From: Sphingomonadaceae bacterium PASS1
GTDB taxonomy: Bacteria; Pseudomonadota; Alphaproteobacteria; Sphingomonadales; Sphingomonadaceae
Assembly: GCA_002255985.1 (NCBI GenBank)
Contig: NKIR01000007.1
Location: 62,001-126,000 of the forward strand
Length of the DNA stretch: 64,000 nt
Direction of reading: 5' to 3'
The first letter of the stretch is position 1, and each line of letters starts with the position of its first letter. Positions 9,268-18,014 of this stretch are shown piece after piece. The notes beneath the pieces were generated by a model. The model ran no database searches. It saw only the letters and a list, made by a program, of their open reading frames with translations, and had not been told where the DNA came from. The translations under genes were made by a program, and so were the position numbers.

Positions 9268-10902
9268 ATGGCACGGTTCATTTTTATCACCGGTGGCGTG
9301 GTCTCCTCGCTTGGCAAAGGTCTCATGGCAGCATCGCTTGCTGCCCTTTTGCAGGCGCGCGGATATCGCGTTCGAATCCGGAAGTTCGACCCTTATCTAA
9401 ATGTTGATCCGGGCACGATGTCGCCTTATCAGCATGGCGAAGTCTATGTAACGGATGACGGGGCGGAAACCGACCTCGACCTTGGACATTATGAACGTTT
9501 TACGGGCGTTTCTGCGCGCCAGTCCGATAACATAACGTCGGGTCGAATTTATCAGACCATCATCCAAAAGGAACGTCGCGGGGATTATCTTGGTGCCACG
9601 GTTCAGGTCATTCCGCATGTGACCGATGCTATCAAGGAATTCGCCAAGGCGGATACCCAAGACCTCGATTTCGTATTGTGCGAAATTGGCGGAACGGTTG
9701 GCGACATTGAATCGCTGCCCTTCATCGAAGCCATTCGCCAGCTGCGGAACGAGCTTGGCCGCGAACTCACCTTGTCCGTGCATGTGACCCTTGTTCCGTA
9801 TATTGCAGCGGCAGGCGAGTTGAAGACCAAACCGACGCAGCACAGCGTGCGCGAACTTACATCATTGGGTATTCAGCCCGATGTCCTTCTTTGCCGATGC
9901 GAACATCCGCTGCCGGAAAATGAGCGTGCGAAAATCGCTGCATTTTGTAACGTGCGGAAAGAGGCAGTTATTCCTGCCTTGGACGCAAAAAGCATTTATG
10001 CGGTTCCATTGCAATATCATGCAGAAGGACTGGATAACGAGGTCCTTCGCGCTTTTGGATTGGATTCAGACGGTGAGCCTGACCTGGCCCGCTGGGATGA
10101 TATCATTGATCGCCAACAAAATCCCGAAGGTGAAGTCACCATTGGTGTTGTCGGCAAATATGTTGGGCTTGCTGACGCATATAAGTCGTTGAATGAAGCA
10201 CTTACGCACGGCGGGCTATCGAACCGCGTAAAGGTGAATATCAAGTGGATTGACGCTGAACTGTTCGAGCAATCAGAACATGACATTGCAGCAGCGCTTG
10301 AGCCAATGAATGCAATCCTCGTCCCCGGTGGCTTTGGTGAGCGCGGTTCCGAAGGTAAGATTGCTGCCGTCAAGTTCGCACGTGAGCGCGAAGTGCCGTT
10401 CTTTGGCATTTGTCTCGGCATGCAGATGGCGTGCATCGAAGGCGCGCGGAACACTGCAGGTATCTGCAGTGCATCAAGCACCGAATTTGGCCCCACCACC
10501 GAACCAGTTGTTGGTATCATCACCGAATGGATGAGCGAAGAGGGCATCCAGAAACGTGAAACTGGCGGCGATCTTGGCGGTACCATGCGCCTTGGTGCCT
10601 ATGACGCAAAGTTGGCCGGGAATAGTCATGTCGCGGGCATTTATGGCACGCAGGACATTTCTGAGCGGCATCGCCACCGCTATGAGGTCAATGTCCATTA
10701 CAAGTCTGCTTTGGAGCAGGGTGGTCTTGTTTTTAGCGGAATGTCACCTGACGGTGAGCTGCCAGAAATCGTGGAGCGCCCTGATCATCCCTGGTTTATC
10801 GGTGTGCAGTTCCACCCAGAGCTGAAATCGCGTCCTTTTGCACCGCACCCGTTGTTTGCGAGTTTCGTTGCTGCAGCGGTGAAGCAAAGCCGACTGGTGT
10901 AG
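9268..10902 (+). CDS. pyrG: CTP synthase
   Basis: PyrG aminates UTP to CTP using glutamine. The 544-residue product begins with [15 protein letters not shown], the synthetase-domain P-loop, and has the glutaminase domain from about residue 290 with nucleophile motif GICLGMQ near residue 378 and VQFHPE near residues 512-517. Length and both domains are complete. It is the last gene of the tpiA-secG-pyrG group and converges on the Hsp20 gene, with a strong hairpin between them at 11020-11045. Confidence 0.98.
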   Translation: MARFIFITGGVVSSLGKGLMAASLAALLQARGYRVRIRKFDPYLNVDPGTMSPYQHGEVYVTDDGAETDLDLGHYERFTGVSARQSDNITSGRIYQTIIQKERRGDYLGATVQVIPHVTDAIKEFAKADTQDLDFVLCEIGGTVGDIESLPFIEAIRQLRNELGRELTLSVHVTLVPYIAAAGELKTKPTQHSVRELTSLGIQPDVLLCRCEHPLPENERAKIAAFCNVRKEAVIPALDAKSIYAVPLQYHAEGLDNEVLRAFGLDSDGEPDLARWDDIIDRQQNPEGEVTIGVVGKYVGLADAYKSLNEALTHGGLSNRVKVNIKWIDAELFEQSEHDIAAALEPMNAILVPGGFGERGSEGKIAAVKFAREREVPFFGICLGMQMACIEGARNTAGICSASSTEFGPTTEPVVGIITEWMSEEGIQKRETGGDLGGTMRLGAYDAKLAGNSHVAGIYGTQDISERHRHRYEVNVHYKSALEQGGLVFSGMSPDGELPEIVERPDHPWFIGVQFHPELKSRPFAPHPLFASFVAAAVKQSRLV

Positions 10903-11019
10903 CGATTCGATACGCTTTCATCCGTGCGTTTGCATCGATAAAGATGCTCTTTTAAAGATTGTACAAACGCCATTTACACCGGTGCGGCCTAATTGCGACC
11001 CGGGCTAACCCGATGTGAA

Positions 11020-11045
11020 GGGGCGGACGAGTAATCGGCCGTCCC
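11020..11045. terminator. Bidirectional hairpin between convergent pyrG and Hsp20 gene
   Basis: GGGGCGGACGA, a four-base loop GTAA and TCGGCCGTCCC form an 11-pair stem with one mismatch and one G-U wobble. It lies 118 bases after pyrG and 9 bases after the Hsp20 stop. No U run follows on either strand, so it may stabilise 3' ends rather than act alone as an intrinsic terminator. Confidence 0.5.
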
Positions 11046-11053
11046 AAACACAT

Positions 11054-11539
11054 TTAACCAGCGTTTGTGCCTTTTTTCTTGGCACCAGCTGCGTGCTCAA
11101 TCACATTAGATGCAGTTTTGCCGCCAATAGCTATCTTGCGTGGCTTCAACGCTTCCGGCACTTCGCGCACTAACGATATAATCAGAAGACCGTCGGCCAT
11201 ATCAGCGTCGGTCACATGAATATGGTCCGCAAGTTGGAAGCGACGCTCGAAATTACGGCTCGCGATTCCCATGTGCAGAAAATCGCGATTGTCGCTGCCT
11301 TCAGCCTGCTTACTGCCCGTGACGATCAACAGATTCTGCTGTGCAACAATGTCGATCTCTTCGGATTTGAATCCCGCAACTGCGACGGTGACTTGATAGT
11401 CATTTTCGCCCGTGCGCTCGATATTGAAAGGCGGATAGTTTTCGTTGGTCGCTGCGCGTCCGGTATTTTCGAGCAGTTCAAACAAGCGGTCAAAGCCGAC
11501 TGTGTTCCGGCGATACGGTGTAAAATCAAAACGTTGCAT
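11054..11539 (-). CDS. Small heat-shock protein (Hsp20/IbpA family)
   Basis: This ATP-independent holdase binds unfolding proteins in the cytoplasm. The 161-residue product has a short N-terminal arm (MQRFDFTPYRRNTVGFDRLF), an alpha-crystallin domain at about residues 35-125 containing the DGLLIISL element near its end, and the C-terminal I-x-I anchor (RKIAI) followed by a charged tail. I chose the ATG at 11539 because GGAGAA stands just upstream and the family consensus begins there. Promoter and leader features (see 11540-11661) point to heat control at both transcription and translation. Confidence 0.96.
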   Translation of the reverse strand: MQRFDFTPYRRNTVGFDRLFELLENTGRAATNENYPPFNIERTGENDYQVTVAVAGFKSEEIDIVAQQNLLIVTGSKQAEGSDNRDFLHMGIASRNFERRFQLADHIHVTDADMADGLLIISLVREVPEALKPRKIAIGGKTASNVIEHAAGAKKKGTNAG

Positions 11540-11627
11540 ATCAAATTCTCCATCAAGCAATTTGGTGTGTGCCAACCCCGCAAGAGCAGCGGTCAGCTAT
11601 GTCGTTTTGGAGCCTTTCGGCCTCCGC
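11540..11627 (-). promoter_or_regulatory. ROSE-like RNA thermometer in the Hsp20 5' leader
   Basis: The predicted leader of about 88 bases can fold into consecutive hairpins: GGAGGCC-GAAA-GGCTCC (11625-11609, one bulge), CCGC-N7-GCGG (11592-11578), TTGG-N6-CCAA (11575-11562), and a final weak hairpin in which TTGCT (11560-11556) faces the Shine-Dalgarno GGAGAA (11551-11546). The UUGCU opposite a GGA-rich Shine-Dalgarno is the hallmark of ROSE elements that control alphaproteobacterial small heat-shock genes. The fold is drawn by eye. Confidence 0.6.
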
Positions 11628-11633
11628 ATCACG

Positions 11634-11661
11634 AGATGGGGAGTGCCCATAAAATTGCAAG
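11634..11661 (-). promoter_or_regulatory. Sigma-32 (RpoH) promoter of the Hsp20 gene
   Basis: On the minus strand CTTGCAA (beginning at 11661) is followed 13 bases later by CCCCATCT (11641-11634). The heat-shock consensus is CTTGAAA, a 13-15 base spacer, then CCCCATnT, so there is one mismatch in the -35 and none in the core of the -10. The expected transcript start near 11627 coincides with the beginning of the hairpin leader. Confidence 0.72.
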
Positions 11662-11690
11662 ATGAAAAAATGCATCGAAAAAGGAAGGCA

Positions 11691-11725
11691 CAAAAAACAA
11701 GACCGCCCGGATATATCCGAACGGC
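11691..11725 (-). terminator. Intrinsic terminator upstream of the Hsp20 promoter
   Basis: On the minus strand GCCGTTCGGA, loop TATA, TCCGGGCGGT make a 10-pair stem (three G-U pairs), followed by CTTGTTTTTTG. This is a canonical intrinsic terminator. It ends a transcript that comes from 11750-11900 and separates it from the heat-shock promoter just downstream. Confidence 0.7.
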
Positions 11726-11900
11726 CTCGCTCTGCAGCTGTGTTAGCGCGTAGTTTCAGTCCTCTGCCGGTCCCCACCGGCGGGACTGATTTTCCCCCTG
11801 AACCATCGGCCCTTGCAGGCTCTCGACGAATTCCATGACGTCATCTTCCTTTGCAGTTGGCTTTGCAATTGGAACCAGACTCCGCCCGACGCTTTTTTAA
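11726..11900 (-). ncRNA. Possible structured small RNA (or leader) between lolC and the Hsp20 gene
   Basis: Upstream of the terminator at 11691-11725 lies a nested hairpin at 11788-11757: CAGTCC pairs with GGACTG, and inside it GCCGGT-GGGG-ACCGGC forms a perfect six-pair stem with a four-G loop. Further upstream TTGTTG and TTAAAA (about 17 bases apart, near 11905-11930) could be a weak promoter. I could not match it to tmRNA, SRP RNA, RNase P RNA or 6S RNA. Boundaries are approximate. The rest of the 451-base gap 11540-11990 holds the heat-shock control elements and the lolC upstream region. Confidence 0.35.
11756..11836 (-). CDS. Possible 26-residue small protein
   Basis: An ATG at 11836 with AGGA ten bases upstream opens a frame for MEFVESLQGPMVQGENQS and eight more residues, ending in WGPAED and a TGA at 11758-11756. 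I do not recognise the peptide. Its last third lies on the strong nested hairpin at 11757-11788, which argues for a structured RNA rather than a protein. An overlapping frame from the ATG at 11844 is less likely because AGGAAG abuts that start without spacing. Confidence 0.2.
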   Translation of the reverse strand: MEFVESLQGPMVQGENQSRRWGPAED

Positions 11901-11990
11901 AGGCTGTTGCTCCACTGCAACAATGCTTGCCAGCCCTAATGGCGGAACCTAAGAACCGGATATGCCGAAAACATTGACGAGTGACCGCAC

Positions 11991-13241
11991 ATGATATTGT
12001 CGCGATATGAACGCATGGTGGCGCGCCGGTATCTGCTGCCGGGCAAAGGCGAAGGCTTCATCTTCCTTGTCGCGAGTATCAGCCTTGTGGCGGTTGCGCT
12101 TGGCGTCGCTGCGCTCATCATCGTCATGAGTGTCATGAACGGCTTTCGCGCCGAATTGTTCGACAAGATTGTTGGCCTGAATGGCCATGCTGTCGTTCAG
12201 GGCTATGGCGGGCGGCTTCAGGACTGGCGTCAGATTTTGAACGATGTTGAAAAGACGCCTGGCGTCACTGACGCCACTGCATTGATTGAACAGCCACTGC
12301 TCACCACCTTCGATGGCAGGGTAGAGGCCATTTTGGCGCGTGGAATGTCGGTAAATGACATCCTAAAGAACGAAACGCTAAAGGGAAAAACCGTTGCCGG
12401 AAGCTTGAGGGCTTTGAGCCCCTATGAAGACAGGGTTGCTATCGGCTCGCGGCTTGCCCAAAATTTGGGGGTTCAGGTCGGACAAAGTATTACCATCATC
12501 AACCCCGCTGGACGGACCACGCCCTTTGGGACGGTGCCGCGCGAAATTTCGTACGAAGTAGCCGCGATCTTTGAAGTGGGCGTTTATGATTACGACAAGG
12601 CGTTCGTCATCATGCCCATCGAACGGGCACAGCTGCTTATGTTGTTGGGTGACGAAATCGGCATGATCGAGATCAAGACCGAAAATCCCGACAAGGTGAA
12701 CGAGATTCTCGCGCCGCTTTTGCCGAAGCTGGAAAACAAAGGCCTAATCGTGGATTGGAAAAGCATGAACGCATCTTTGTTTGAGGCGTTGGCGGTAGAG
12801 CGCGTCGCCATGTTTGTTGTGCTTTCGATCATTGTCTTGGTTGCCGTGTTTAACATCCTGTCATCGCTCATCATGCTGGTGCGGGCCAAAACGCGCGACA
12901 TTGCGATATTGCGGACTATGGGGGCGTCGCGAAAATCGCTGTTGCGGATATTCATGACCGTAGGCTTGTTGATCGGCTCGTCAGGCATTGTGCTTGGCCT
13001 GATCTTGGGCGCGATCTTCCTGTATTTCCGCCAGTCGGTGGTCAATTTCATTCAGCTGCTTACCGGGCAAAATTTGTGGGATCCGTCGATCCGGTTCCTG
13101 ACCGAGCTGCCCTCGCGAACGGACCCCGTCGAAGTGATGGCGATTTGTGGGCTGGCCCTGCTGTTTAGCTTCCTTGCCACCTTGTACCCCGCGCTGAAGG
13201 CGGCGAGTACGGACCCAGTTCAGGTTTTGCGTTATGAATAA
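11991..13241 (+). CDS. lolC: Lipoprotein-releasing ABC transporter permease LolC/LolE
   Basis: This inner-membrane permease extracts lipoproteins for transfer to the LolA carrier. The 416-residue product shows the family layout: an N-terminal helix (about residues 21-46), a large periplasmic domain (47-265) and three C-terminal helices (about 270-300, 315-345, 375-400), ending in [16 protein letters not shown]. Only one permease gene is present, so it probably works as a homodimer (a LolF-like arrangement) as in many alphaproteobacteria. It overlaps lolD by eight bases. Confidence 0.95.
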   Translation: MILSRYERMVARRYLLPGKGEGFIFLVASISLVAVALGVAALIIVMSVMNGFRAELFDKIVGLNGHAVVQGYGGRLQDWRQILNDVEKTPGVTDATALIEQPLLTTFDGRVEAILARGMSVNDILKNETLKGKTVAGSLRALSPYEDRVAIGSRLAQNLGVQVGQSITIINPAGRTTPFGTVPREISYEVAAIFEVGVYDYDKAFVIMPIERAQLLMLLGDEIGMIEIKTENPDKVNEILAPLLPKLENKGLIVDWKSMNASLFEALAVERVAMFVVLSIIVLVAVFNILSSLIMLVRAKTRDIAILRTMGASRKSLLRIFMTVGLLIGSSGIVLGLILGAIFLYFRQSVVNFIQLLTGQNLWDPSIRFLTELPSRTDPVEVMAICGLALLFSFLATLYPALKAASTDPVQVLRYE

Positions 13242-13905
13242 TGTTGTTGAACTCATCGACGTGCGCCGCAAATTTGTGCAGGGCGATGTCACCATACAAG
13301 TGCTGCGCGGTGTCGACCTTGTGGTTGGCAAGGGCGAGCTCGTTGCGTTGCTTGGTCCGTCGGGTTCCGGGAAGTCAACGATGCTTCAGGCGGTCGGCTT
13401 GCTTGAGGGCGGATTTTCGGGTTCCATCAAATTGGATGGTGAAGAAGTCAGTTCGGCAGGCGTTGATATTCAAACCGAAATACGGCGGCAAAAGCTTGGG
13501 TTTGTGTACCAATTCCACCATTTGCTGCCGGATTTTGACGCGCTTGAGAATGTCGTCCTTCCCCAATTGATTGCCGACGCAACGCTGGAAGATGCCGTCG
13601 AACGCGCAACCCATTTGCTCACGCAGCTTGGGCTTTCTGAGCGGCTCCATCATCGCCCGTCCAAACTCTCTGGCGGTGAACAGCAACGGGTTGCCGTCGC
13701 GCGGGCGCTCGCGAACCGGCCAAAACTGGTACTGGCGGACGAACCAACGGGTAATCTGGATGAACACACCGCCGACATTGTGTTGGGTGAGTTCATGGCA
13801 TTGGTGCGTGAGCAAGGCTCATCGGCGATTGTTGCGACACATAACGAACGTCTTGCCGCGAAGATGGACCGCGTCGTGCGGCTGCAGGATGGAAGATTAG
13901 CTTAA
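13234..13905 (+). CDS. lolD: Lipoprotein-releasing system ATP-binding protein LolD
   Basis: This 223-residue ABC ATPase drives the Lol permease. Walker [10 protein letters not shown] lies near residues 43-51, the Q-loop follows in [12 protein letters not shown], the signature [15 protein letters not shown] is near 146-160 and Walker [13 protein letters not shown] near 166-178. The [10 protein letters not shown] segment is typical of LolD. The gene overlaps lolC by eight bases and stands 13 bases before a peroxidase gene, so the three are probably cotranscribed. Confidence 0.96.
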   Translation: MNNVVELIDVRRKFVQGDVTIQVLRGVDLVVGKGELVALLGPSGSGKSTMLQAVGLLEGGFSGSIKLDGEEVSSAGVDIQTEIRRQKLGFVYQFHHLLPDFDALENVVLPQLIADATLEDAVERATHLLTQLGLSERLHHRPSKLSGGEQQRVAVARALANRPKLVLADEPTGNLDEHTADIVLGEFMALVREQGSSAIVATHNERLAAKMDRVVRLQDGRLA

Positions 13906-13918
13906 GCCAAGGGGATAG

Positions 13919-14410
13919 ATGATGTCAGTTTACGATTTTTCGGTCAAAATGCCCGGTGGCGCAAACGAAGCCATGGCGGCGCATGCGGGTAAGGTATTGC
14001 TGATCGTTAATACCGCGTCGAAATGTGGCTTTACGCCGCAATATAAGGGCCTTGAGGCACTGTATCGGCAATATAAAGATCAGGGTCTGGAGATATTGGC
14101 GTTCCCCTGCAATCAGTTTGGCGCACAGGAACCGGGCAACGAGGAAGAGATCAAAAATTTCTGCGCATTGACCTATGATGTGTCATTCCCTTTAGCCTCC
14201 AAAATTGACGTCAATGGCGACAATGAAGACCCGCTTTGGCATTATCTCAAGCAGCAGCAAGCGGGCCTGCTGGGGTCGCGCGGGATCAAATGGAACTTCA
14301 CCAAATTCCTGGTGGACCGCAAGGGCAATGTGGTTGCCCGCCATGGCCCGCAAGTTAAACCCGAAGCGCTTGCCAAGGACATCGAAAAGCTTCTCGCGCA
14401 ACCTGCCTGA
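13919..14410 (+). CDS. Glutathione peroxidase family protein (cysteine type)
   Basis: This 163-residue thioredoxin-fold peroxidase reduces hydroperoxides. The peroxidatic Cys is in NTASKCGFTPQY near residue 37. The FPCNQFGAQEPG motif holds the conserved Gln and the additional Cys used as a resolving residue in thioredoxin-dependent members, and KWNFTKFLVDR holds the Trp and Asn of the catalytic tetrad. The presence of that second Cys suggests thioredoxin rather than glutathione as reductant. AAGGGGATAG precedes two adjacent ATG codons (13919 and 13922). It is likely cotranscribed with lolCD. Confidence 0.94.
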   Translation: MMSVYDFSVKMPGGANEAMAAHAGKVLLIVNTASKCGFTPQYKGLEALYRQYKDQGLEILAFPCNQFGAQEPGNEEEIKNFCALTYDVSFPLASKIDVNGDNEDPLWHYLKQQQAGLLGSRGIKWNFTKFLVDRKGNVVARHGPQVKPEALAKDIEKLLAQPA

Positions 14411-14472
14411 TTGTCCACAGATTAGCCGAAAAGTTGGATTGTCGAATCCCGCGAGTCATCTAACATAGATTT

Positions 14473-17400
14473 ATGTCCTATGTGCCTTTCGTCCCTTTGC
14501 GCGTATTTTCCGCTTACACCATGTTGGAAGGCGCAATCGAGCCTAAGGCGATTGGCGAAGCCGCAAAAAAGCTAGGGTTTCCGGCGATTGCGATTTGTGA
14601 CCGCAATGGCCTTTATGGTGTTATGCCATTTCAGGATGGCGCAAAATCAAAGGGCGTACAGCCCATCATCGGCGCGCTGCTTGGCGTCCGGCGGCCGACA
14701 AGCGATGGCAAGTTCATCCGCGACTGGTTGCCATTATTTGCGCAGGACGAAAGCGGGTATAATAATCTTTGCCGTCTGGTTTCCATGGCGCATCTTGATC
14801 GTCCCGAAGATTTGGACGCGCATGTTACGCTAGAACAGCTTGCGCCATTTTCCGACGGCCTAATTGCGCTGACCGGTGGCGCTGAAGGCGCCGTAACGCA
14901 TCTGCTGAGCGACGGCCAAAACAATGCCGCGGTTGAATATCTGTCCCGCTTGCAGGCCTTGTTTCCGGATCGGCTATATATTGAGCTCAGCCGCCGCAAC
15001 GATAGCCGCGAAGAAGCCGCAGAAGAGGCGCTGATTGATCTGGCTTATGCCCGTGATATCCCGATGGTTGCCACAAACCCCGCATTTTTTGCCGAGCCGG
15101 ATTTCTTCGATGCGCATGACGCAATGCTGTGCATTTCCGATGGCGAATATGTCGAAAGCCAAGACCGGCGGCGGAGCAGCCGTGACACATGGATCAAGAC
15201 CGGCAAGCAAATGGGCGCGTTGTTTGCCGATGTGCCGGAGGCTCTCGCCAACACGCTTGTTATTGCCCAGCGCTGCGCTGCGCTGGCACCATATCGAAAT
15301 CCAATCCTGCCAAGCCTTGCTGGTGATCGCACGGCCGAGGATGCGCAGTTGCGTGAGGACGCCCGTTTGGGGCTATTGCAGCGCCTTGAGACCGCAGGCA
15401 TTACGGATGAAGCAACCCGCCAAGTTTATTTCGACCGGCTGACGTTCGAAGCGGACGTCATTTGCTCCATGGGCTTCTCCGGATATTTCTTGATCGTTGC
15501 GGACTTCATCAAATGGGCAAAGGAGCAAGACATTGCTGTGGGCCCCGGCCGTGGGTCAGGCGCGGGTTCGCTCGTTGCGTGGGTGCTGACGATTACGGAC
15601 CTTGATCCCATCAAGCTTGGTTTGCTGTTCGAACGCTTCTTGAACCCCGACCGTGTTTCCATGCCGGATTTCGATATCGACTTCTGCGAAACGCGGCGCG
15701 GAGAGGTGATCCGCTATGTGCAGAAAAAATATGGCACGCGCCAAGTCGCGCAGATCATCACCTTTGGTAAGCTGAAAGCGCGTGCTGTACTGCGCGATAC
15801 CGGGCGCGTTCTGCAAATGAGTTACGGCCAAGTGGACCGGCTGTGCAAGCAAGTACCCAACCTTCCGGCTGATCCGTGGGATTTGAAGCGCGCACTGGCA
15901 GGTGTCGCCGAATTACGTGAGGAATATCGTCGCGACGCGCAAGTGAAGCGTTTGTTCGATCTTGCCATGAAACTTGAGGGCTTGCCACGCCACAGTTCAA
16001 CGCACGCCGCCGGTGTTGTTATCGGCGACCGTGAATTGTCCGAATTGGCACCCCTTTACCGCGATCCGCGTTCGGACATGCCGGTCACGCAGTTCGACAT
16101 GAAATATGTCGAAAGTGCGGGCCTTGTGAAGTTCGACTTTCTGGGTCTGAAGACACTGTCCGTTTTGCAAAAGGCCACACAGATGTTGGCGAAGCGCGGG
16201 GTCGACATTGACCTTGGGCTTTTGCCGCATGATGACCCGGCCGTGTATGAATTGCTGCAACGTGGCGATACCGTCGGTGTGTTCCAGCTGGAATCCGAAG
16301 GTATGCGGCGGACGCTCGCTGCGGTTAAGCCCACCAATTTCGGCGATATTATCGCGCTCGTGTCGCTGTATCGCCCAGGCCCAATGGACAATATCCCGAT
16401 GTTTGGTCGACGCAAGAATGGCGAGGAGAGCATCGAATATCCCCACCCGCTGCTAGAACCTGTCTTGAATGAAACATACGGCATCTTCGTCTATCAGGAA
16501 CAGGTTATGCAGGCCGCCCAGATACTGGCGGGATACAGCCTTGGCGAAGCAGATCTGCTCCGCCGTGCGATGGGTAAGAAGATTCAGGCTGAAATGGACG
16601 CGCAGCGCGAACGTTTTGTAACCGGCTGCGCTACCCATGCCATTCCGCCTAATCGGGCAAATGAGCTGTTCGATTTAATCGATAAATTTGCTGGATATGG
16701 TTTCAACAAGAGCCACGCTGCGGCCTATGCCGTGCTTGCATATCAAACGGCATGGATGAAAACCCATCATCGCGAAGAGTTCTTTGCGGCATCCATGTGT
16801 TTCGACATGCATCAGACCGACAAGCTTGCGATCTTCATGGATGACATGCGCCGTTTAGAGGTCGTCTGCCATCCGCCTGACATAAACCAAAGCGATGCCG
16901 AATTTACCGTTGAGACGAACCCCCATGGCGAACATGCGGTCAGATATGCGTTAGGTGGCATTAAGAATGTCGGCGAACGCGCCATGGAAGTGCTTGTGGC
17001 CGAGCGAACAGCGGCAGGGCTTTTCAAAAGCCTCGATGATTTCGCCAACCGGGTTGACCCCAGCCAGATAAACCGGCGCAGCCTTGAAAATCTGGCAGCT
17101 GCTGGGGCATTTGATGTGCTGGAGCCTAAACGCGCTGCCGTGCATGGCGCTGCAGAAACGCTTTTAGCCGCAGCACAGTCTGCCCGCGATTCTCGTGAAA
17201 GCGGGCAGGGCGGGCTGTTCGGCGAGGGCGGGTCCGACATGGCGGCCTTACGGATTGATGGGCTACTATCATGGGCGCCGGGCGAGCAGATGAATCAAGA
17301 GAAAGACGCCTTTGGCTTTTATTTCTCTGCCCACCCATGTTCGCAATATGATGCGCTGGCGGCGAGCCATGGTGCAAAACCTTATGCGGTTTGGCTGGAG

Positions 17401-17949
17401 AGTGGTCCCATACCCGAGGGCGTTCGTCGCGCCGCTACCATGTCTGCGCTTATTGAAGGTGTCCGGTGGCGCGAATCCCGCAAGGGCAAACGTTTTATGA
17501 TTGCCGATTTTTCGGACATGAGCGGACAGTTTTCGGTACGTTGCTTTGATGAGGCCGTGGGCAGCCAACTGGGGGAATGGGCCAAGGACGCAGAGTGCCT
17601 TTTGCTGCATTGTGAAATGGATATGCGGGAAGGGGACGAGGTGCCAAGCTTCACCGTCAAAAGCGCAAAAGCGCTCAGCGGGCTGACAAGCGTCTCGCGC
17701 CTCAAAATGCAGCTGGATGTGTCGCAAGAAACCGCCATTGCACGTTTGGCCGAGATGGTTGAACCGCTACAAGGCGGGCGGAGTGAACTCATCATCAAAA
17801 CGCGGTCTTCCGATGGCCGATGGGTGCAGATCGTGCTGGGCCGGAAATACCGTATAGACGCGTCTTTGCTGGACCAAGTAAAGGCCATTGAAGGGATAGA
17901 TAATGTCGAACTTTCACCGATTGGGCCGAGCCTAGCATTGGTGCATTGA
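14473..17949 (+). CDS. dnaE: DNA polymerase III alpha subunit
   Basis: DnaE is the replicative polymerase. The 1158-residue product has an N-terminal PHP domain (about 1-275), the palm with catalytic Asp residues in PDFDIDF near residue 398, the fingers, the beta-binding region and a C-terminal OB-fold (RKGKRFMIADFSDMSGQFSV near residues 1000-1020). The PHP metal motifs are altered: the usual HLRVHS is PLRVFS and the usual TDHNN is CDRNG, so built-in phosphoesterase activity looks lost and proofreading would rely on DnaQ. The stop overlaps the next open frame but the acyl-CoA synthetase start is 66 bases further on. Confidence 0.98.
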   Translation: MSYVPFVPLRVFSAYTMLEGAIEPKAIGEAAKKLGFPAIAICDRNGLYGVMPFQDGAKSKGVQPIIGALLGVRRPTSDGKFIRDWLPLFAQDESGYNNLCRLVSMAHLDRPEDLDAHVTLEQLAPFSDGLIALTGGAEGAVTHLLSDGQNNAAVEYLSRLQALFPDRLYIELSRRNDSREEAAEEALIDLAYARDIPMVATNPAFFAEPDFFDAHDAMLCISDGEYVESQDRRRSSRDTWIKTGKQMGALFADVPEALANTLVIAQRCAALAPYRNPILPSLAGDRTAEDAQLREDARLGLLQRLETAGITDEATRQVYFDRLTFEADVICSMGFSGYFLIVADFIKWAKEQDIAVGPGRGSGAGSLVAWVLTITDLDPIKLGLLFERFLNPDRVSMPDFDIDFCETRRGEVIRYVQKKYGTRQVAQIITFGKLKARAVLRDTGRVLQMSYGQVDRLCKQVPNLPADPWDLKRALAGVAELREEYRRDAQVKRLFDLAMKLEGLPRHSSTHAAGVVIGDRELSELAPLYRDPRSDMPVTQFDMKYVESAGLVKFDFLGLKTLSVLQKATQMLAKRGVDIDLGLLPHDDPAVYELLQRGDTVGVFQLESEGMRRTLAAVKPTNFGDIIALVSLYRPGPMDNIPMFGRRKNGEESIEYPHPLLEPVLNETYGIFVYQEQVMQAAQILAGYSLGEADLLRRAMGKKIQAEMDAQRERFVTGCATHAIPPNRANELFDLIDKFAGYGFNKSHAAAYAVLAYQTAWMKTHHREEFFAASMCFDMHQTDKLAIFMDDMRRLEVVCHPPDINQSDAEFTVETNPHGEHAVRYALGGIKNVGERAMEVLVAERTAAGLFKSLDDFANRVDPSQINRRSLENLAAAGAFDVLEPKRAAVHGAAETLLAAAQSARDSRESGQGGLFGEGGSDMAALRIDGLLSWAPGEQMNQEKDAFGFYFSAHPCSQYDALAASHGAKPYAVWLESGPIPEGVRRAATMSALIEGVRWRESRKGKRFMIADFSDMSGQFSVRCFDEAVGSQLGEWAKDAECLLLHCEMDMREGDEVPSFTVKSAKALSGLTSVSRLKMQLDVSQETAIARLAEMVEPLQGGRSELIIKTRSSDGRWVQIVLGRKYRIDASLLDQVKAIEGIDNVELSPIGPSLALVH

Positions 17950-18014
17950 TGGGGAATATACACGGAAATATACGCCAAGAATATTGGCGGCGTCAGAAGA
18001 GGGAGAGAGCTTGG

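Noticed and set aside
11724-11990. tmRNA, 6S, SRP or RNase P RNA in the gap before lolC
   Set aside because: None of the conserved segments of these RNAs (for example GGAAGCAGCC of SRP RNA or the tRNA-like ends of tmRNA) could be found; it is listed only as an unidentified structured transcript.
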